Assembly (NCBI RefSeq): GCF_030814995.1
Contig: NZ_JAUSVX010000016.1
Span: 1 to 64,000 of the forward strand
Source of the DNA: Labrys wisconsinensis
Lineage (GTDB): Bacteria > Pseudomonadota > Alphaproteobacteria > Rhizobiales > Labraceae
Direction of reading: 5' to 3'
Length of the DNA stretch: 64,000 bases
The position numbers and the translations under genes are program-made. Positions within the stretch are counted from its first letter, which is position 1. Each line of letters begins with the position of its first letter. Positions 42,797-50,975 of this stretch are shown here, piece by piece. Below the pieces are notes generated by a model that worked only from the letters and a program-made list of their open reading frames with translations, was not told where the DNA came from and made no database searches.

Positions 42797-43114
42797 GTGA
42801 CAATGGGCACCTGGATCGACGCCTGCGCCACCGACGACATCGAGACGGAGGACGTGATCCGCTTCGTCCACGGCGGACGGATCTACGCGATCGTCCGCAG
42901 CCCGGACGACGAATTCTTCTGCACCGACGGGGTCTGCACGCACGAGCAGGTCGACCTCACCGATGGACTGGTGATGGACCACGTGATCGAATGCCCCAAG
43001 CACAATGGCCAGTTCGACTACCGCACCGGCCGGGCCCTGCGCGCACCCGTCTGCATCAACTTGAAGACCTATCCGACGCGGATCGAGAACGGCCGCGTCC
43101 TCATCGAGATCTGA
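42797..43114 (+). CDS. Rieske [2Fe-2S] ferredoxin, MocE-like
   Basis: A 105-residue soluble Rieske protein. The cluster ligands are Cys47 and His49 (CTHEQVDL) and Cys66 and His69 (CPKHNGQF). Length and spacing match MocE and small dioxygenase ferredoxins. It should pass electrons from a reductase to the di-iron hydroxylase of the same cluster. No MocF-like reductase gene is present in the window. GGAG lies five bases before GTG 42797; ATG 42803 is an alternative start. Confidence 0.88.
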   Translation: MTMGTWIDACATDDIETEDVIRFVHGGRIYAIVRSPDDEFFCTDGVCTHEQVDLTDGLVMDHVIECPKHNGQFDYRTGRALRAPVCINLKTYPTRIENGRVLIEI

Positions 43115-43118
43115 TCCC

Positions 43119-43901
43119 ATGTCACAAGACTTCGCCCTCGCCGCCTGCGCCGAGATGCTCTGGCAGGACCGCCCGATGGACTGGCGCCTCAGGCGCCTGA
43201 CCGAGATGGGCTTTGCCTGCGGCATCTGGAGCTGGACCGCGCACGACCTCGGCATGCTGGAGCGCTCGGGGGCGGCCTTCTCCTCGATGACCGGCTATAT
43301 CTCGGGCCGCCTCGCCGACGAGGCCGGCGCCGCCGAGCTCATCGCCACCGCCCGGCAGTCGATCGAGGTCGGCAAGCGGCTGAACGTCGCGCGCCTCAAC
43401 CTGCACGGCACCGGGCTCGGCGAAGGCGGCCTGCCGGTCACGCCCTGCGAGACCGTCACCGGCGCCATGTGGCTCAAGGCCCGCGACACGCTGAATCGCA
43501 TCGCCGACCTCGCCGACGAGCACGGCGTCACCTTCATGATCGAGAACCTGAACCTGCCGGTCGACCATCCCGGCGTGCCCTTCGCCCGGATCGAGGACAC
43601 GCTGGCGCTGGTCTCCGCGGTCGACCGCCCGGGCCTCCGGCTCAATCTCGACCTCTATCACGTGCAGATCGGCGAGGGGAACCTGATCGCATGGTGCCGG
43701 CGCTGCCTGCCCTTCATCGGCGAGATCCAGGTGGCCGACGTGCCCGGGCGCCAGGAGCCGGGCACGGGCGAGATCAACTATGCCGGCGTCGCCCGCGCGC
43801 TCGATGCCATGGGCTATCGCGGCCCGGTCTGCCTGGAGGCCTTCGCCTCGGGCGAGCCGGAGGCGGCGCTCGAAGCCTTCCGGGCCGCCTTCACGCTCTG
43901 A
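43119..43901 (+). CDS. TIM-barrel sugar isomerase/epimerase (hydroxypyruvate isomerase-like)
   Basis: A 260-residue protein of the xylose isomerase-like TIM-barrel family. Four likely metal ligands are readable: Glu in FMIENLNLPV, Asp in LNLDLYHVQ, the acidic/His region GEIQVADVPGR, and Glu in VCLEAFASGE. Relatives include Hyi, IolE and MocC, which isomerise or dehydrate sugar-like ketones. It begins four bases after the Rieske gene and ends ten bases before the PanB-like gene, so it is part of the same transcript. Confidence 0.85.
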   Translation: MSQDFALAACAEMLWQDRPMDWRLRRLTEMGFACGIWSWTAHDLGMLERSGAAFSSMTGYISGRLADEAGAAELIATARQSIEVGKRLNVARLNLHGTGLGEGGLPVTPCETVTGAMWLKARDTLNRIADLADEHGVTFMIENLNLPVDHPGVPFARIEDTLALVSAVDRPGLRLNLDLYHVQIGEGNLIAWCRRCLPFIGEIQVADVPGRQEPGTGEINYAGVARALDAMGYRGPVCLEAFASGEPEAALEAFRAAFTL

Positions 43902-43911
43902 GGAGAAAGAC

Positions 43912-44724
43912 ATGACGATGCGAGACGGCCGCCCGAGCGTGGCCGACATCAGGGCGATGAAAGCGGCCGGGCAGAAGCTCTCGATGCTCTACGTCACCAC
44001 GCCCGACGAAGCGGCGGCGGCCGCCGCGGCCGGCATCGACATGCTGTCGATCGAGGGCCGCTTCTTCGATGCGGCGATGCGCGAAGCGGCGGGCCGCTGC
44101 TTCGTGCAGGTCGGCCTGCCCTACGGGCCCCATGGCGCGCTCGTCACCGCGGAGGACTATCTCAGGGCGGCCTTCGCCTTCATGCGCCTCGGCGGCGACT
44201 GCTTCTATTGCGCGGCCTCGCTGGAGATCCAGAAGGCGCTCTGCGACAATGCCGTGCCGGTGGTGGCGCATGTCGGCCTGATCCCGTCGCAATGCACCTG
44301 GACGGGTGGGTTCAAGGCGGTCGGCAAGACCGCCGGCAGCGCCAAGGCGGTCTGGGACCACGTCAAGCGGCTGGAGGCCATCGGCTGCTTCGGCGCCGAG
44401 CTGGAAGTGGTGCCCGACCGCGTCGCCGAGGTCATCGCCCGCAGCACGCCGCTGATCATGCTCGGCATGGGCGCGGGTGCGGGGGCCGACGCGCAATATC
44501 TCTTCGCCGAGGACGTGCTCGGCTACACCCCGGGCCACAAGCCGCGCCACGCCAAGACCTATCGCGACTTCGCCGCCGAATACCGGCGCCTGCAGCAGGA
44601 ACGGATCGGGGCGTTCCGCGAGTTCATCGCCGATGTCCGTACCGGCGCCTATCCCGAGCCGTGCCATGCGGTGCCGATCGCCGATGCCGAGCTCGAGGGC
44701 TTTCTGGCGGCGATCGGGCGGTAG
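43912..44724 (+). CDS. divergent PanB-like (ketopantoate hydroxymethyltransferase family) protein
   Basis: A 270-residue TIM-barrel protein of the PEP mutase/PanB superfamily. AHVGLIPSQ, GGFKAVGKT, FGAELEVVP and PLIMLGMGAGAGADAQYL align with PanB blocks, and the catalytic-region Glu (ELEVVP) is kept. The PanB metal aspartates and substrate lysine/glutamate are not: LVGDS reads LSIEG, ADLPF reads VGLPYG, and VKIEGG reads FYCAAS. It should therefore act on another substrate, probably in a retro-aldol step at the end of this pathway. GAGGAGAAA precedes the ATG. Confidence 0.75.
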   Translation: MTMRDGRPSVADIRAMKAAGQKLSMLYVTTPDEAAAAAAAGIDMLSIEGRFFDAAMREAAGRCFVQVGLPYGPHGALVTAEDYLRAAFAFMRLGGDCFYCAASLEIQKALCDNAVPVVAHVGLIPSQCTWTGGFKAVGKTAGSAKAVWDHVKRLEAIGCFGAELEVVPDRVAEVIARSTPLIMLGMGAGAGADAQYLFAEDVLGYTPGHKPRHAKTYRDFAAEYRRLQQERIGAFREFIADVRTGAYPEPCHAVPIADAELEGFLAAIGR

Positions 44725-45415
44725 CGGCGACGATCGGGATCGTCCAGGCTCGGCCATAGTGGAACGGTTGCGGAAAGGAGCTGATAGAGCCGCCTCACCC
44801 GCAACCGTCATGGGCGGGCTTGACCCGCCCATCCACGCGAACACCGACGGCGCCTGAAGGAGTTTCCTGTCGCGGAGACCATGCCACCGATGGCGTTCGC
44901 GTGGATGGCCGGATCGAGCCCGGCCATGACGGAACGGTGGCGGAAAGGAATGATAGGTCGGCACCACCCTCGACCGTCATGGGCGGGCTTGACCCGCCCA
45001 TCCACGCGAACGCGACGCCATTCCATTGTGGCGCATCGCGGACTCGCTGCCTTTCGCCGCATCGACGGTGGTCGCGTGGATGGCCGGGGCAAGCCCCATA
45101 GGCGCTAAGATAAGGCCTACCGGAAGGCAAATATCGCGTTGTGCGTGACGCGCCTTTAGAAGATTTGCGCGACGCTTGTGCCTTCCCTCCCCCTTGTGGG
45201 GAGGGATAAAGGGTGGGGGTCGTAGACATCGGTCTCGACATATCCTGATGGACCCCCACCCCTACCCCCTCCCCACAAGGGGGAGGGGATTGATCGACGT
45301 CGCGCCCAACTGGCCCACTGCTTTTTTAACTTAGCGCATATGGGGGCAAGCCCGGCCATGACGAACCCGTGGCGGAAGGATTGCAAAGCAGTCCCGCCGC
45401 AATCGCCCCCATCCC
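44725..45415. repeat. repeat-filled intergenic region
   Basis: A 690-bp gap without a gene. Elements starting CCGTCATGGGCGGGCTTGAC occur at 44805-44842 and 44974-45011, 169 bp apart. Inverted partners (GTTCGCGTGGATGGCCGG) lie at 44895-44932 and, more degenerate, around 45071-45100. All share words with the repeat at 10330. A different, very large inverted repeat spans 45182-45290: about 40-bp arms, one with CCTCCCCCTTGTGGGGAGGG and the other its complement. These are dispersed alphaproteobacterial repeats. Confidence 0.8.
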
Positions 45416-46294
45416 TCACGCCCCCGCCCACGCGATAAAATTGCGGACCAGCACCGAGCGCTCGCCGCGCCGGCTGGCGAGCGAGAGCTGCGCCATCGGC
45501 GCCTCGCCCGCGATCGGGCGGTAGGCGACGCCGATGACCTGGAGCTGGCGCATCGAGGCCGGGACGAGCGAGACGCCGAGCTCGGCCGCCACCAGGTTGA
45601 CCACCGAGCTCATCTGCGGCGCCGCCTGGCCGAGGATCGGCTCGAAGCCGGCCCGGCGGCAGGCGGCGATCACCGTGTCGTAGAGGGTCGGCCCGACCGC
45701 GCGGGGCGTCAGGATGAACGCGTCCTCCCGGAGCAGCGCCAAGTCGACGGCCCCTCGTGCCGCCGCGGGATGGCCGGCCGGCAGCGCCGCCAGCATCGGC
45801 TCCTCCGGCAGGTGGCGCAGCTGCAGATCCTCGCCCGCCACCGCGCGCGAGCGCAGGAACACCGCGTCGACCGCGCCCTCGCGCAGCGCCGCGACCAGGC
45901 GGGTGGTGTTGGCCTCCTCCAGCGTCAGCTCGACCTCGGGAAAAGCGCGGCGAAAGGCGCGGATCGCCGCGGTGACCACCGGGTTGAACGGGGCCGAGCC
46001 GGTGAAGCCGACCCGGAGCGCCCCGGTCTCGCCGCGCCCCGCCCGCCGCGCCGCGAGGAGGGCCTGCTCGGCCTGCAGGGGCAGCGGGCGCGCGGCTTCC
46101 AGGAAGGCGCGGCCGGCTTCGGTCAGCTCGGCCCCATGCGGCACGCGGTGGAACAGCGGCGCGCCGACCTCGGCCTCGAGGTCGCGGATCTGCTGGCTGA
46201 GCGGCGGCTGGCCGATGCCGACGCGGGCGGCGGCGCGGGTAAAATTCTGCTCCTCCGCCACGGCGAGGAAATAGCGGATGTGACGCAGCTCCAT
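45416..46294 (-). CDS. LysR family transcriptional regulator
   Basis: A 292-residue regulator. The winged helix at residues 1-60 (ELRHIRYFLAVAEEQNFTRA, then PPLSQQIRDLEAEVGAPLF) is followed by the CbnR/CatR-type co-inducer domain (LRVGFTGSAPFNPVVTAAI). The ATG at 46294 places the HTH at the N-terminus, but no strong ribosome binding site is seen. It is divergent from an MFS exporter gene with a 98-bp gap, the usual LysR arrangement, and likely controls it. Confidence 0.9.
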   Translation of the reverse strand: MELRHIRYFLAVAEEQNFTRAAARVGIGQPPLSQQIRDLEAEVGAPLFHRVPHGAELTEAGRAFLEAARPLPLQAEQALLAARRAGRGETGALRVGFTGSAPFNPVVTAAIRAFRRAFPEVELTLEEANTTRLVAALREGAVDAVFLRSRAVAGEDLQLRHLPEEPMLAALPAGHPAAARGAVDLALLREDAFILTPRAVGPTLYDTVIAACRRAGFEPILGQAAPQMSSVVNLVAAELGVSLVPASMRQLQVIGVAYRPIAGEAPMAQLSLASRRGERSVLVRNFIAWAGA

Positions 46295-46392
46295 GCCGGT
46301 ATCGCCAAAAGCTATCACAAAAGCCTGCGCCATATATTGGACTGGCAGGCCCCGCGGCGTCAAATAAGCCTCGTCTGCGAGAGGTGAGAGCG

Positions 46393-47700
46393 ATGGATGC
46401 GCGCCAGGGCCATGGACTGACCGCCGAGTTCCTCGGCAGCGTCGGCGAGGACGGGGCCCCGGCACGGCCCGCCTGGACCGAGCGCGGCACGCCGGCCTAT
46501 CGCCGCATCAGCGCCGCCCTGTTCCTGGCGGGCTTCGCCACCTTCTCGCTGCTCTACTGCGTGCAGCCGCTGCTGCCCGCCTTCACCGAGGATTTCGGCG
46601 TCTCGCCGGCGGAAAGCTCGCTGGCGCTGGCGCTGAGCACCGGCCTGCTGGCGCTGGCGATCCTCGCCGCCGGCGCCCTGTCGCAGGCGGTGGGCCGGCG
46701 CGGCCTGATGTTCGCCTCGCTCTGCGGCGCGGCCCTGTGCAACATCGCCGCCGGCCTCGCCCCGGGCTGGCACGGCCTGCTCATCGCCCGGGCGCTGGAA
46801 GGGCTGGCGCTCGGCGGCGTGCCGGCGGTGGCCATGGCCTATCTCGCCGAGGAGATCCATCCCCGCAGCCTCGGCCTCGCCATGGGGCTCTATGTCGCCG
46901 GCAACGCCTTCGGCGGCATGATCGGCCGCGTCGGCATCGGCGCGCTCACCGAGCTGACCTCCTGGCGCATGGCGCTGATCGTGCTCGGCGGGCTCGGCCT
47001 CGCGGCGGCGCTCGGCTTCATCGCCCTGCTGCCCGCCTCGCGCAACTTCGCGCCACGCCCCGGCTTCGACCCGAAGTACCACCTCAGGGCCTGGGGCGGT
47101 CACCTCGCCCATGGCGGCCTGCCGCTGCTGTTCCTGATCGGCTTCCTCGCCATGGGCGCCTTCGTCACGGTCTACAACTATGCCGGCTTCCGCCTGACGG
47201 CCCCGCCCTACGGGCTCGGCGAGACCGCGATCAGCCTGATCTTCACCGTCTATCTCTTCGGCATCGCCGCCTCCTCCGCCGCCGGCGCCCTGGCCGACCG
47301 GCTCGGCCGCGGCCCGGTGCTGATGGCGGGCACGCTGGTCGCTGCGGCGGGCGTGGCGCTAACGCTTGCGCACGCCCTCGCCGGGGTGATCGCCGGCATC
47401 GTGGTGCTGACCATCGGCTTCTTCATGACCCATGCGGTGGCGAGCGGCTGGGTCGGCCGCATGGCGGCAACCGCCAAGGGCCACGCCGCCTCGCTCTACC
47501 TCCTCGCCTACTATCTCGGCTCGAGCGTCATGGGCTCGGTGGGCGGCTGGTTCTGGAGCGGCGGCGGGTGGTGGGCGGTGGCGGCGTTCGCGGGAGCGAT
47601 GCTGGCCGCGGCGTTGGCGGCGGCGGTGCGGCTGAGAGGGATCGAACGGGGCGCTGAGAGGCGGACGGACCGCGTGACGGTCTCATCTAAAGAGCCATAA
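46393..47700 (+). CDS. MFS transporter, YnfM type
   Basis: A 435-residue major facilitator with 12 predicted helices. A cytoplasmic N-terminus of 40 residues precedes ALFLAGFATFSLLYCVQPLL. The loop 2-3 motif reads LSQAVGRRGLMFAS, and loop 8-9 has GALADRLGRGPVL. It fits the YnfM-like drug/metabolite exporters. AGAGG eight bases before the ATG at 46393 is preferred over GTG 46384. It is likely controlled by the divergent LysR gene. Confidence 0.88.
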   Translation: MDARQGHGLTAEFLGSVGEDGAPARPAWTERGTPAYRRISAALFLAGFATFSLLYCVQPLLPAFTEDFGVSPAESSLALALSTGLLALAILAAGALSQAVGRRGLMFASLCGAALCNIAAGLAPGWHGLLIARALEGLALGGVPAVAMAYLAEEIHPRSLGLAMGLYVAGNAFGGMIGRVGIGALTELTSWRMALIVLGGLGLAAALGFIALLPASRNFAPRPGFDPKYHLRAWGGHLAHGGLPLLFLIGFLAMGAFVTVYNYAGFRLTAPPYGLGETAISLIFTVYLFGIAASSAAGALADRLGRGPVLMAGTLVAAAGVALTLAHALAGVIAGIVVLTIGFFMTHAVASGWVGRMAATAKGHAASLYLLAYYLGSSVMGSVGGWFWSGGGWWAVAAFAGAMLAAALAAAVRLRGIERGAERRTDRVTVSSKEP

Positions 47701-47746
47701 TGCTCTTACGGTCTCGTATATAAGCCCTTAAACGGATCTCGTCGAG

Positions 47747-49228
47747 CTAGCGGCTGCTCTTCCCGCCCCTCCTGTGCCGGCTCACCTCCGCCCCGTCCTC
47801 CGGGCGCAGGCGGAGGAAGCCGGGAATGCCGAGGAGCGGGATCACCGCCATCATCAGGAACACCTCGTGGAAGCGCGCCGGCGTCAGCGCGGCATCGTCC
47901 CAGGTGACCACGCCGAGCAGCGTCGCCCCGATCGAGACGCCGAAGCTGACGCTGAGCTGCTGCAGCACGCCACCGAGGCTGGTGGCGCGGCTCAGGCGCT
48001 CGTCGGGCATGTCGGCATAGGACAGCGTGTTCGAGGTCATGAACTGCGCCGCCCGGGCAAGGCCGAAGACGAAGACGTAGGCCAGCACGAGGAGATGCGG
48101 CGTCTCCGGCCCGATCAGGGCGAAGCCGGCGATGATGGCCGCGCCGAACACGGCGCTCCAGGTCAGCACCCGGTCGAAGCCGAACCAGCGCAGGAGGTTG
48201 CCCGCGACCGGGCGCACCAGGAGGGCGCCGAGGCTGGCGGCGAAGGTGAGCGAGCCGGAGGCGGTGGGGGAGAGGCCGAAGCCGACCTGCAGCATCAGGG
48301 GCAGCACGAAAGGCACGCCGTTCATGCCGACGCGGCAGATGCCGCCGGCCAGCGTGCCTACGGCGAAGGAGCGCAGGCGGAACAGGCCGAGGTCGACGGC
48401 CGGCGCGGCGACGCGGCGGGCGTACCAGCCGAAGGCCAGGAGCAGCAGCACGGCGAGCCCCACCATCACGGCGGTGCCGGCGGCGGGCAGCATCGGCCGG
48501 CCGATATTCTCCAGCCCGAGCTGCAGCAGCACGACGCCGGCACCGACCATCAGGAAGCCGGGAAAGTCGAACTTCGTCGCCTTCTCGCCGCTGAAGTCGC
48601 CGACATAGCGCAGCGCCATGACGATGCCGAACAGGCCGAAGGGGATGTTGACGAAGAAGATCCAGCGCCAGGAGGCATATTCGGTGATGACGCCGCCGAG
48701 CAGCGGGCCGATCACCGGGCCGAGGATCGCCGGCATGGTGGTATAGGTCATGGCCATGACCAGGTCGCGTCGGGGAAAGCTGCGCAGCAGGATCAGGCGG
48801 CCGACCGGCGTCATCATGGCGCCGCCGAAGCCCTGGAGAGCGCGCGCGGCCAGCAGCGTGGGCAGGCCGGTGGCGAGGCCGCACAGGATCGAGCCCAGGG
48901 TGAAGATCGCCAGCGCCAGGGCGAAGATCCGGCGGGCGCCGAAGCGGTCGGCGAACCAGCCGCTGACCGGAATGAACATCGCGAGCGTCAGGACATAGGT
49001 GGTCACGGCCAGGTTCAGGCGCAGCGGCGTGGTGCCGAGGCTCAGCGCCATGTCGGGGATGGCCGTGGTGATGATGGTGGAATCGAGCTGCTCCATCAGG
49101 AAGGCGACGGCGACCACCAGCGGGATGAGCAGGCGCAGGCGCGGGTCGCGCTCGACGGCGAAGGTGCCGCCCCTGCCGTCCGGTGCCGGCAGGTCGGCCG
49201 GATCCGTTCGCATGGTGTCGTCGGGCAT
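47747..49228 (-). CDS. MFS transporter, DHA2 (EmrB/QacA) family
   Basis: A 493-residue drug:proton antiporter-like exporter with about 14 helices. FLMEQLDSTIITTAIPDMA in helix 1 carries the D1 motif, SGWFADRFGARRIF is motif A, and ILGPVIGPLLGGVI is motif C. No EmrA membrane-fusion partner lies next to it. The ribosome binding site before ATG 49228 is weak. The gene for a small membrane protein ends at 49237, eight bases upstream, so the two share a transcript. Confidence 0.9.
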   Translation of the reverse strand: MPDDTMRTDPADLPAPDGRGGTFAVERDPRLRLLIPLVVAVAFLMEQLDSTIITTAIPDMALSLGTTPLRLNLAVTTYVLTLAMFIPVSGWFADRFGARRIFALALAIFTLGSILCGLATGLPTLLAARALQGFGGAMMTPVGRLILLRSFPRRDLVMAMTYTTMPAILGPVIGPLLGGVITEYASWRWIFFVNIPFGLFGIVMALRYVGDFSGEKATKFDFPGFLMVGAGVVLLQLGLENIGRPMLPAAGTAVMVGLAVLLLLAFGWYARRVAAPAVDLGLFRLRSFAVGTLAGGICRVGMNGVPFVLPLMLQVGFGLSPTASGSLTFAASLGALLVRPVAGNLLRWFGFDRVLTWSAVFGAAIIAGFALIGPETPHLLVLAYVFVFGLARAAQFMTSNTLSYADMPDERLSRATSLGGVLQQLSVSFGVSIGATLLGVVTWDDAALTPARFHEVFLMMAVIPLLGIPGFLRLRPEDGAEVSRHRRGGKSSR

Positions 49229-49236
49229 CGGGCGGC

Positions 49237-49566
49237 TCACGACCGCGGCGGCGCGTTGCCGCCGTGGAAGCGGCCGAAACCGCGCGCCGACACCAGGCCC
49301 ATGAGCAGCAGCCCCAGCCCCGCGGCGGCGGCCTGGTCGGTGGCGCGGAGATCGAACGCGCCGACCCGGCAGAGCAGGACATAGGCGACGGCGAGGTTGA
49401 ACACGCCCCACAGGACGTTGACCGTCGAGGAGGAAAGGCCCTCGCCCGGCGGCCTGGCGAAGGGGCTCTGGAAGGGTCGCCCCATCACGCCGCTGACGAA
49501 ATGCGGCACGGCGTTGGAGAGGAAGGCGCCGCCGAAGAGGTAGGCGATGTCGTGCATCCAGTCCAT
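49237..49566 (-). CDS. small inner-membrane protein
   Basis: A 109-residue protein with two or three hydrophobic helices (IAYLFGGAFLSNAVPHFVSG, LWGVFNLAVAYVLLCRV and AAAGLGLLLMGLVSARGF). GGAGG eight bases before the ATG at 49566 is preferred over the GTG at 49581 that overlaps it. No characterised family is recognised. It sits directly upstream of a DHA2 exporter gene. Confidence 0.7.
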   Translation of the reverse strand: MDWMHDIAYLFGGAFLSNAVPHFVSGVMGRPFQSPFARPPGEGLSSSTVNVLWGVFNLAVAYVLLCRVGAFDLRATDQAAAAGLGLLLMGLVSARGFGRFHGGNAPPRS

Positions 49567-49624
49567 GGTCGGCACCTCCACAAGGATCGCTCGCGAACAA
49601 GCGCTTCAGTCGAGACGTGAGTAC

Positions 49625-49648
49625 CCCCTCTCCCGGTCGGGAGAGGGG
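49625..49648. repeat. perfect GC-rich hairpin
   Basis: CCCCTCTCCC (49625-49634) and GGGAGAGGGG (49639-49648) with a 4-base loop, in the 157-bp gap between two minus-strand genes. It lacks a T-run. Hairpins of this wording are dispersed in alphaproteobacteria and may act as an mRNA end. Confidence 0.6.
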
Positions 49649-49723
49649 TTCCGCGCTCTACTTCGATTCAATCCCTCTGCAACGGATCCCGCGCAGCGCT
49701 TCGCCTCCCAGGTTGGCGCCCGC

Positions 49724-50287
49724 TCACGCCCGCGTGGCGTCGAGCAGCGCCAGGACCTCCTCCGTCGTGCCGGTCTCGCCCAGCCGCGGAAAGATCCGCT
49801 CCAAGCTGTTGGCATGGGCCTCGGGGCGCATGTCGGTCATGGCGTCGACCGTCAGGGTGACGTGGAAGCCGTGCTCGTGCGCCTGGCGCGCCGTCGATTC
49901 GACGCCGATGCTGGTGGCGATGCCCGCGAGCACCACCTGCGTCACGCCGAGGCGGCCGAGGTGCTCGGCCAGGCCGGTGCCGGTGAAGGCGCCCCAGGTG
50001 CGCTTGGTCACCGCATGGTCCTCGGGCTGGCGGTCCAGCTCCGCGACGAAGTCGGTCCAGTCCGGCGCCAGGGGCCCGCCGGGGCGAGCCTGCTCCGTCC
50101 GTCCCGGCGCGCCGCCGGCGACGTTGACCAGCACCACCGGCAGGCGATGGCGCCGGAAGGCGGCCGCGAGCCTGGCGGCGCGCGTCACCACGTCGCCGGC
50201 AGGATGTGCCAGGGGAAGGGAGACGATGCCCTTCTGCAGGTCGATGACGACAAGAGCGGTCTTCGGATCGAGCGTGGTGAGCGCCAT
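49724..50287 (-). CDS. isochorismatase-like hydrolase
   Basis: A 187-residue protein of the cysteine hydrolase/isochorismatase superfamily. The conserved Asp is in ALVVIDLQKG (about residue 16) and the Lys in AVTKRTWGAF (near 95). Where amidohydrolases have Cys, the sequence reads GIATSIGVESTAR, with Gly instead. True isochorismatases also use Asp-Lys-Gly, so an isochorismatase-type vinyl-ether hydrolase is more likely than an amidase. The MarR gene ends 48 bp upstream on the same strand and probably regulates it. Confidence 0.82.
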   Translation of the reverse strand: MALTTLDPKTALVVIDLQKGIVSLPLAHPAGDVVTRAARLAAAFRRHRLPVVLVNVAGGAPGRTEQARPGGPLAPDWTDFVAELDRQPEDHAVTKRTWGAFTGTGLAEHLGRLGVTQVVLAGIATSIGVESTARQAHEHGFHVTLTVDAMTDMRPEAHANSLERIFPRLGETGTTEEVLALLDATRA

Positions 50288-50335
50288 GGGGTCTCCCTCG
50301 AGGGTTGGCGTGGGGCGGCCGGGCCGGGGTCTTGG

Positions 50336-50788
50336 TCAGGGGTCGAAGAGACGCTGGAGCAACGGGGCGGCGGCGGCGAGGCTCTCCCGCTCGCGGAGGT
50401 CGAGGCGGGCGCGGATGGCGCGTATCAGCCAGTCCTGCCGCGCCGCGCGGCCGGCCCGAAGCCAGTCGAGGCCCGCCGGGGTGAGCGACAGCAGCACCTG
50501 GCGTCCGTCCGCCGGGTCGGGCGCGCCCTGCACCAGGCCAGCGGCCTCCAGGACCGCGACATTGGCGCCCATGGACTGCGGGCGCATGCCCTCGACCCGC
50601 GCCAGCACCGTGACCGTCGCCGGCCCCTCGCGGTCGAGCGTGGCCAGCACCGAGAGCTGCGACCAGGAGAAGTCGCCGAGATCGGTCTGCTCGCGCAGCC
50701 GCCGCTTCATCTTGCGGAAGACATGGCGCAGCTCCTCGGCCAGGGCCGAGGCTTGCGCCGCGTCGGGGTCGTCGGGTTGTTCGGTCAC
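50336..50788 (-). CDS. MarR family transcriptional regulator
   Basis: A 150-residue winged-helix repressor. SWSQLSVLATLDREGPATVT, ARVEGMRPQSMGANVAVLE and the wing PDPADGRQVLLSLTPAG are the MarR core. It heads a two-gene unit with the isochorismatase-like hydrolase. A TATGAAG/CTTCATA inverted repeat just upstream of its start is a likely autoregulatory operator. It is divergent from the phosphonate transport operon. Confidence 0.9.
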   Translation of the reverse strand: MTEQPDDPDAAQASALAEELRHVFRKMKRRLREQTDLGDFSWSQLSVLATLDREGPATVTVLARVEGMRPQSMGANVAVLEAAGLVQGAPDPADGRQVLLSLTPAGLDWLRAGRAARQDWLIRAIRARLDLRERESLAAAAPLLQRLFDP

Positions 50789-50805
50789 GGCGACGGTCTA
50801 GCAGC

Positions 50806-50837
50806 TATGAAGCCGAACTGCAAAGCTGAACTTCATA
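50806..50837. promoter_or_regulatory. candidate MarR operator
   Basis: TATGAAG (50806-50812) and CTTCATA (50831-50837) form an inverted repeat about 18 bases upstream of the MarR ATG. Position and symmetry suit autorepression. Confidence 0.4.
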
Positions 50838-50856
50838 TCTCACTGCGACGGCGCGA

Positions 50857-50888
50857 GCGTCATCGCTTCGTCATGCGGCGACTGTAAC
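50857..50888 (+). promoter_or_regulatory. candidate Pho box and -10 for the phosphonate operon
   Basis: GCGTCAT (50857-50863) and TCGTCAT (50868-50874) are two GTCAT-ended 7-mers 11 bp apart, the PhoB box format. TGTAAC at 50883-50888 follows eight bases later as a -10 candidate, and no good -35 is present, as expected for PhoB-activated promoters. The leader would be about 80 nt. Confidence 0.45.
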
Positions 50889-50975
50889 GACCTGTTCACC
50901 AAGAGCCCGGTCGGATCTGCATCTGGGGGGACGCTCCGACCGAAGGGCCTTGCCTGATCAATCGGGGACTCTCCC

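Noticed and set aside
44805-45011. CRISPR-like spacing of repeats
   Set aside because: The repeats alternate in orientation, the intervals are long (over 50 bp) and themselves similar, and no cas genes are present.
44725-45415. Short frames in the repeat region considered as genes
   Set aside because: They are composed of the repeat words (for example the peptide GRVKPAHDG in several frames), occur on both strands and have no conserved motif or start signal.
49183-49620. Plus-strand frame over the small membrane protein gene
   Set aside because: It is antisense to a minus-strand frame that has hydrophobic helices, a good ribosome binding site and an eight-base link to the exporter gene.
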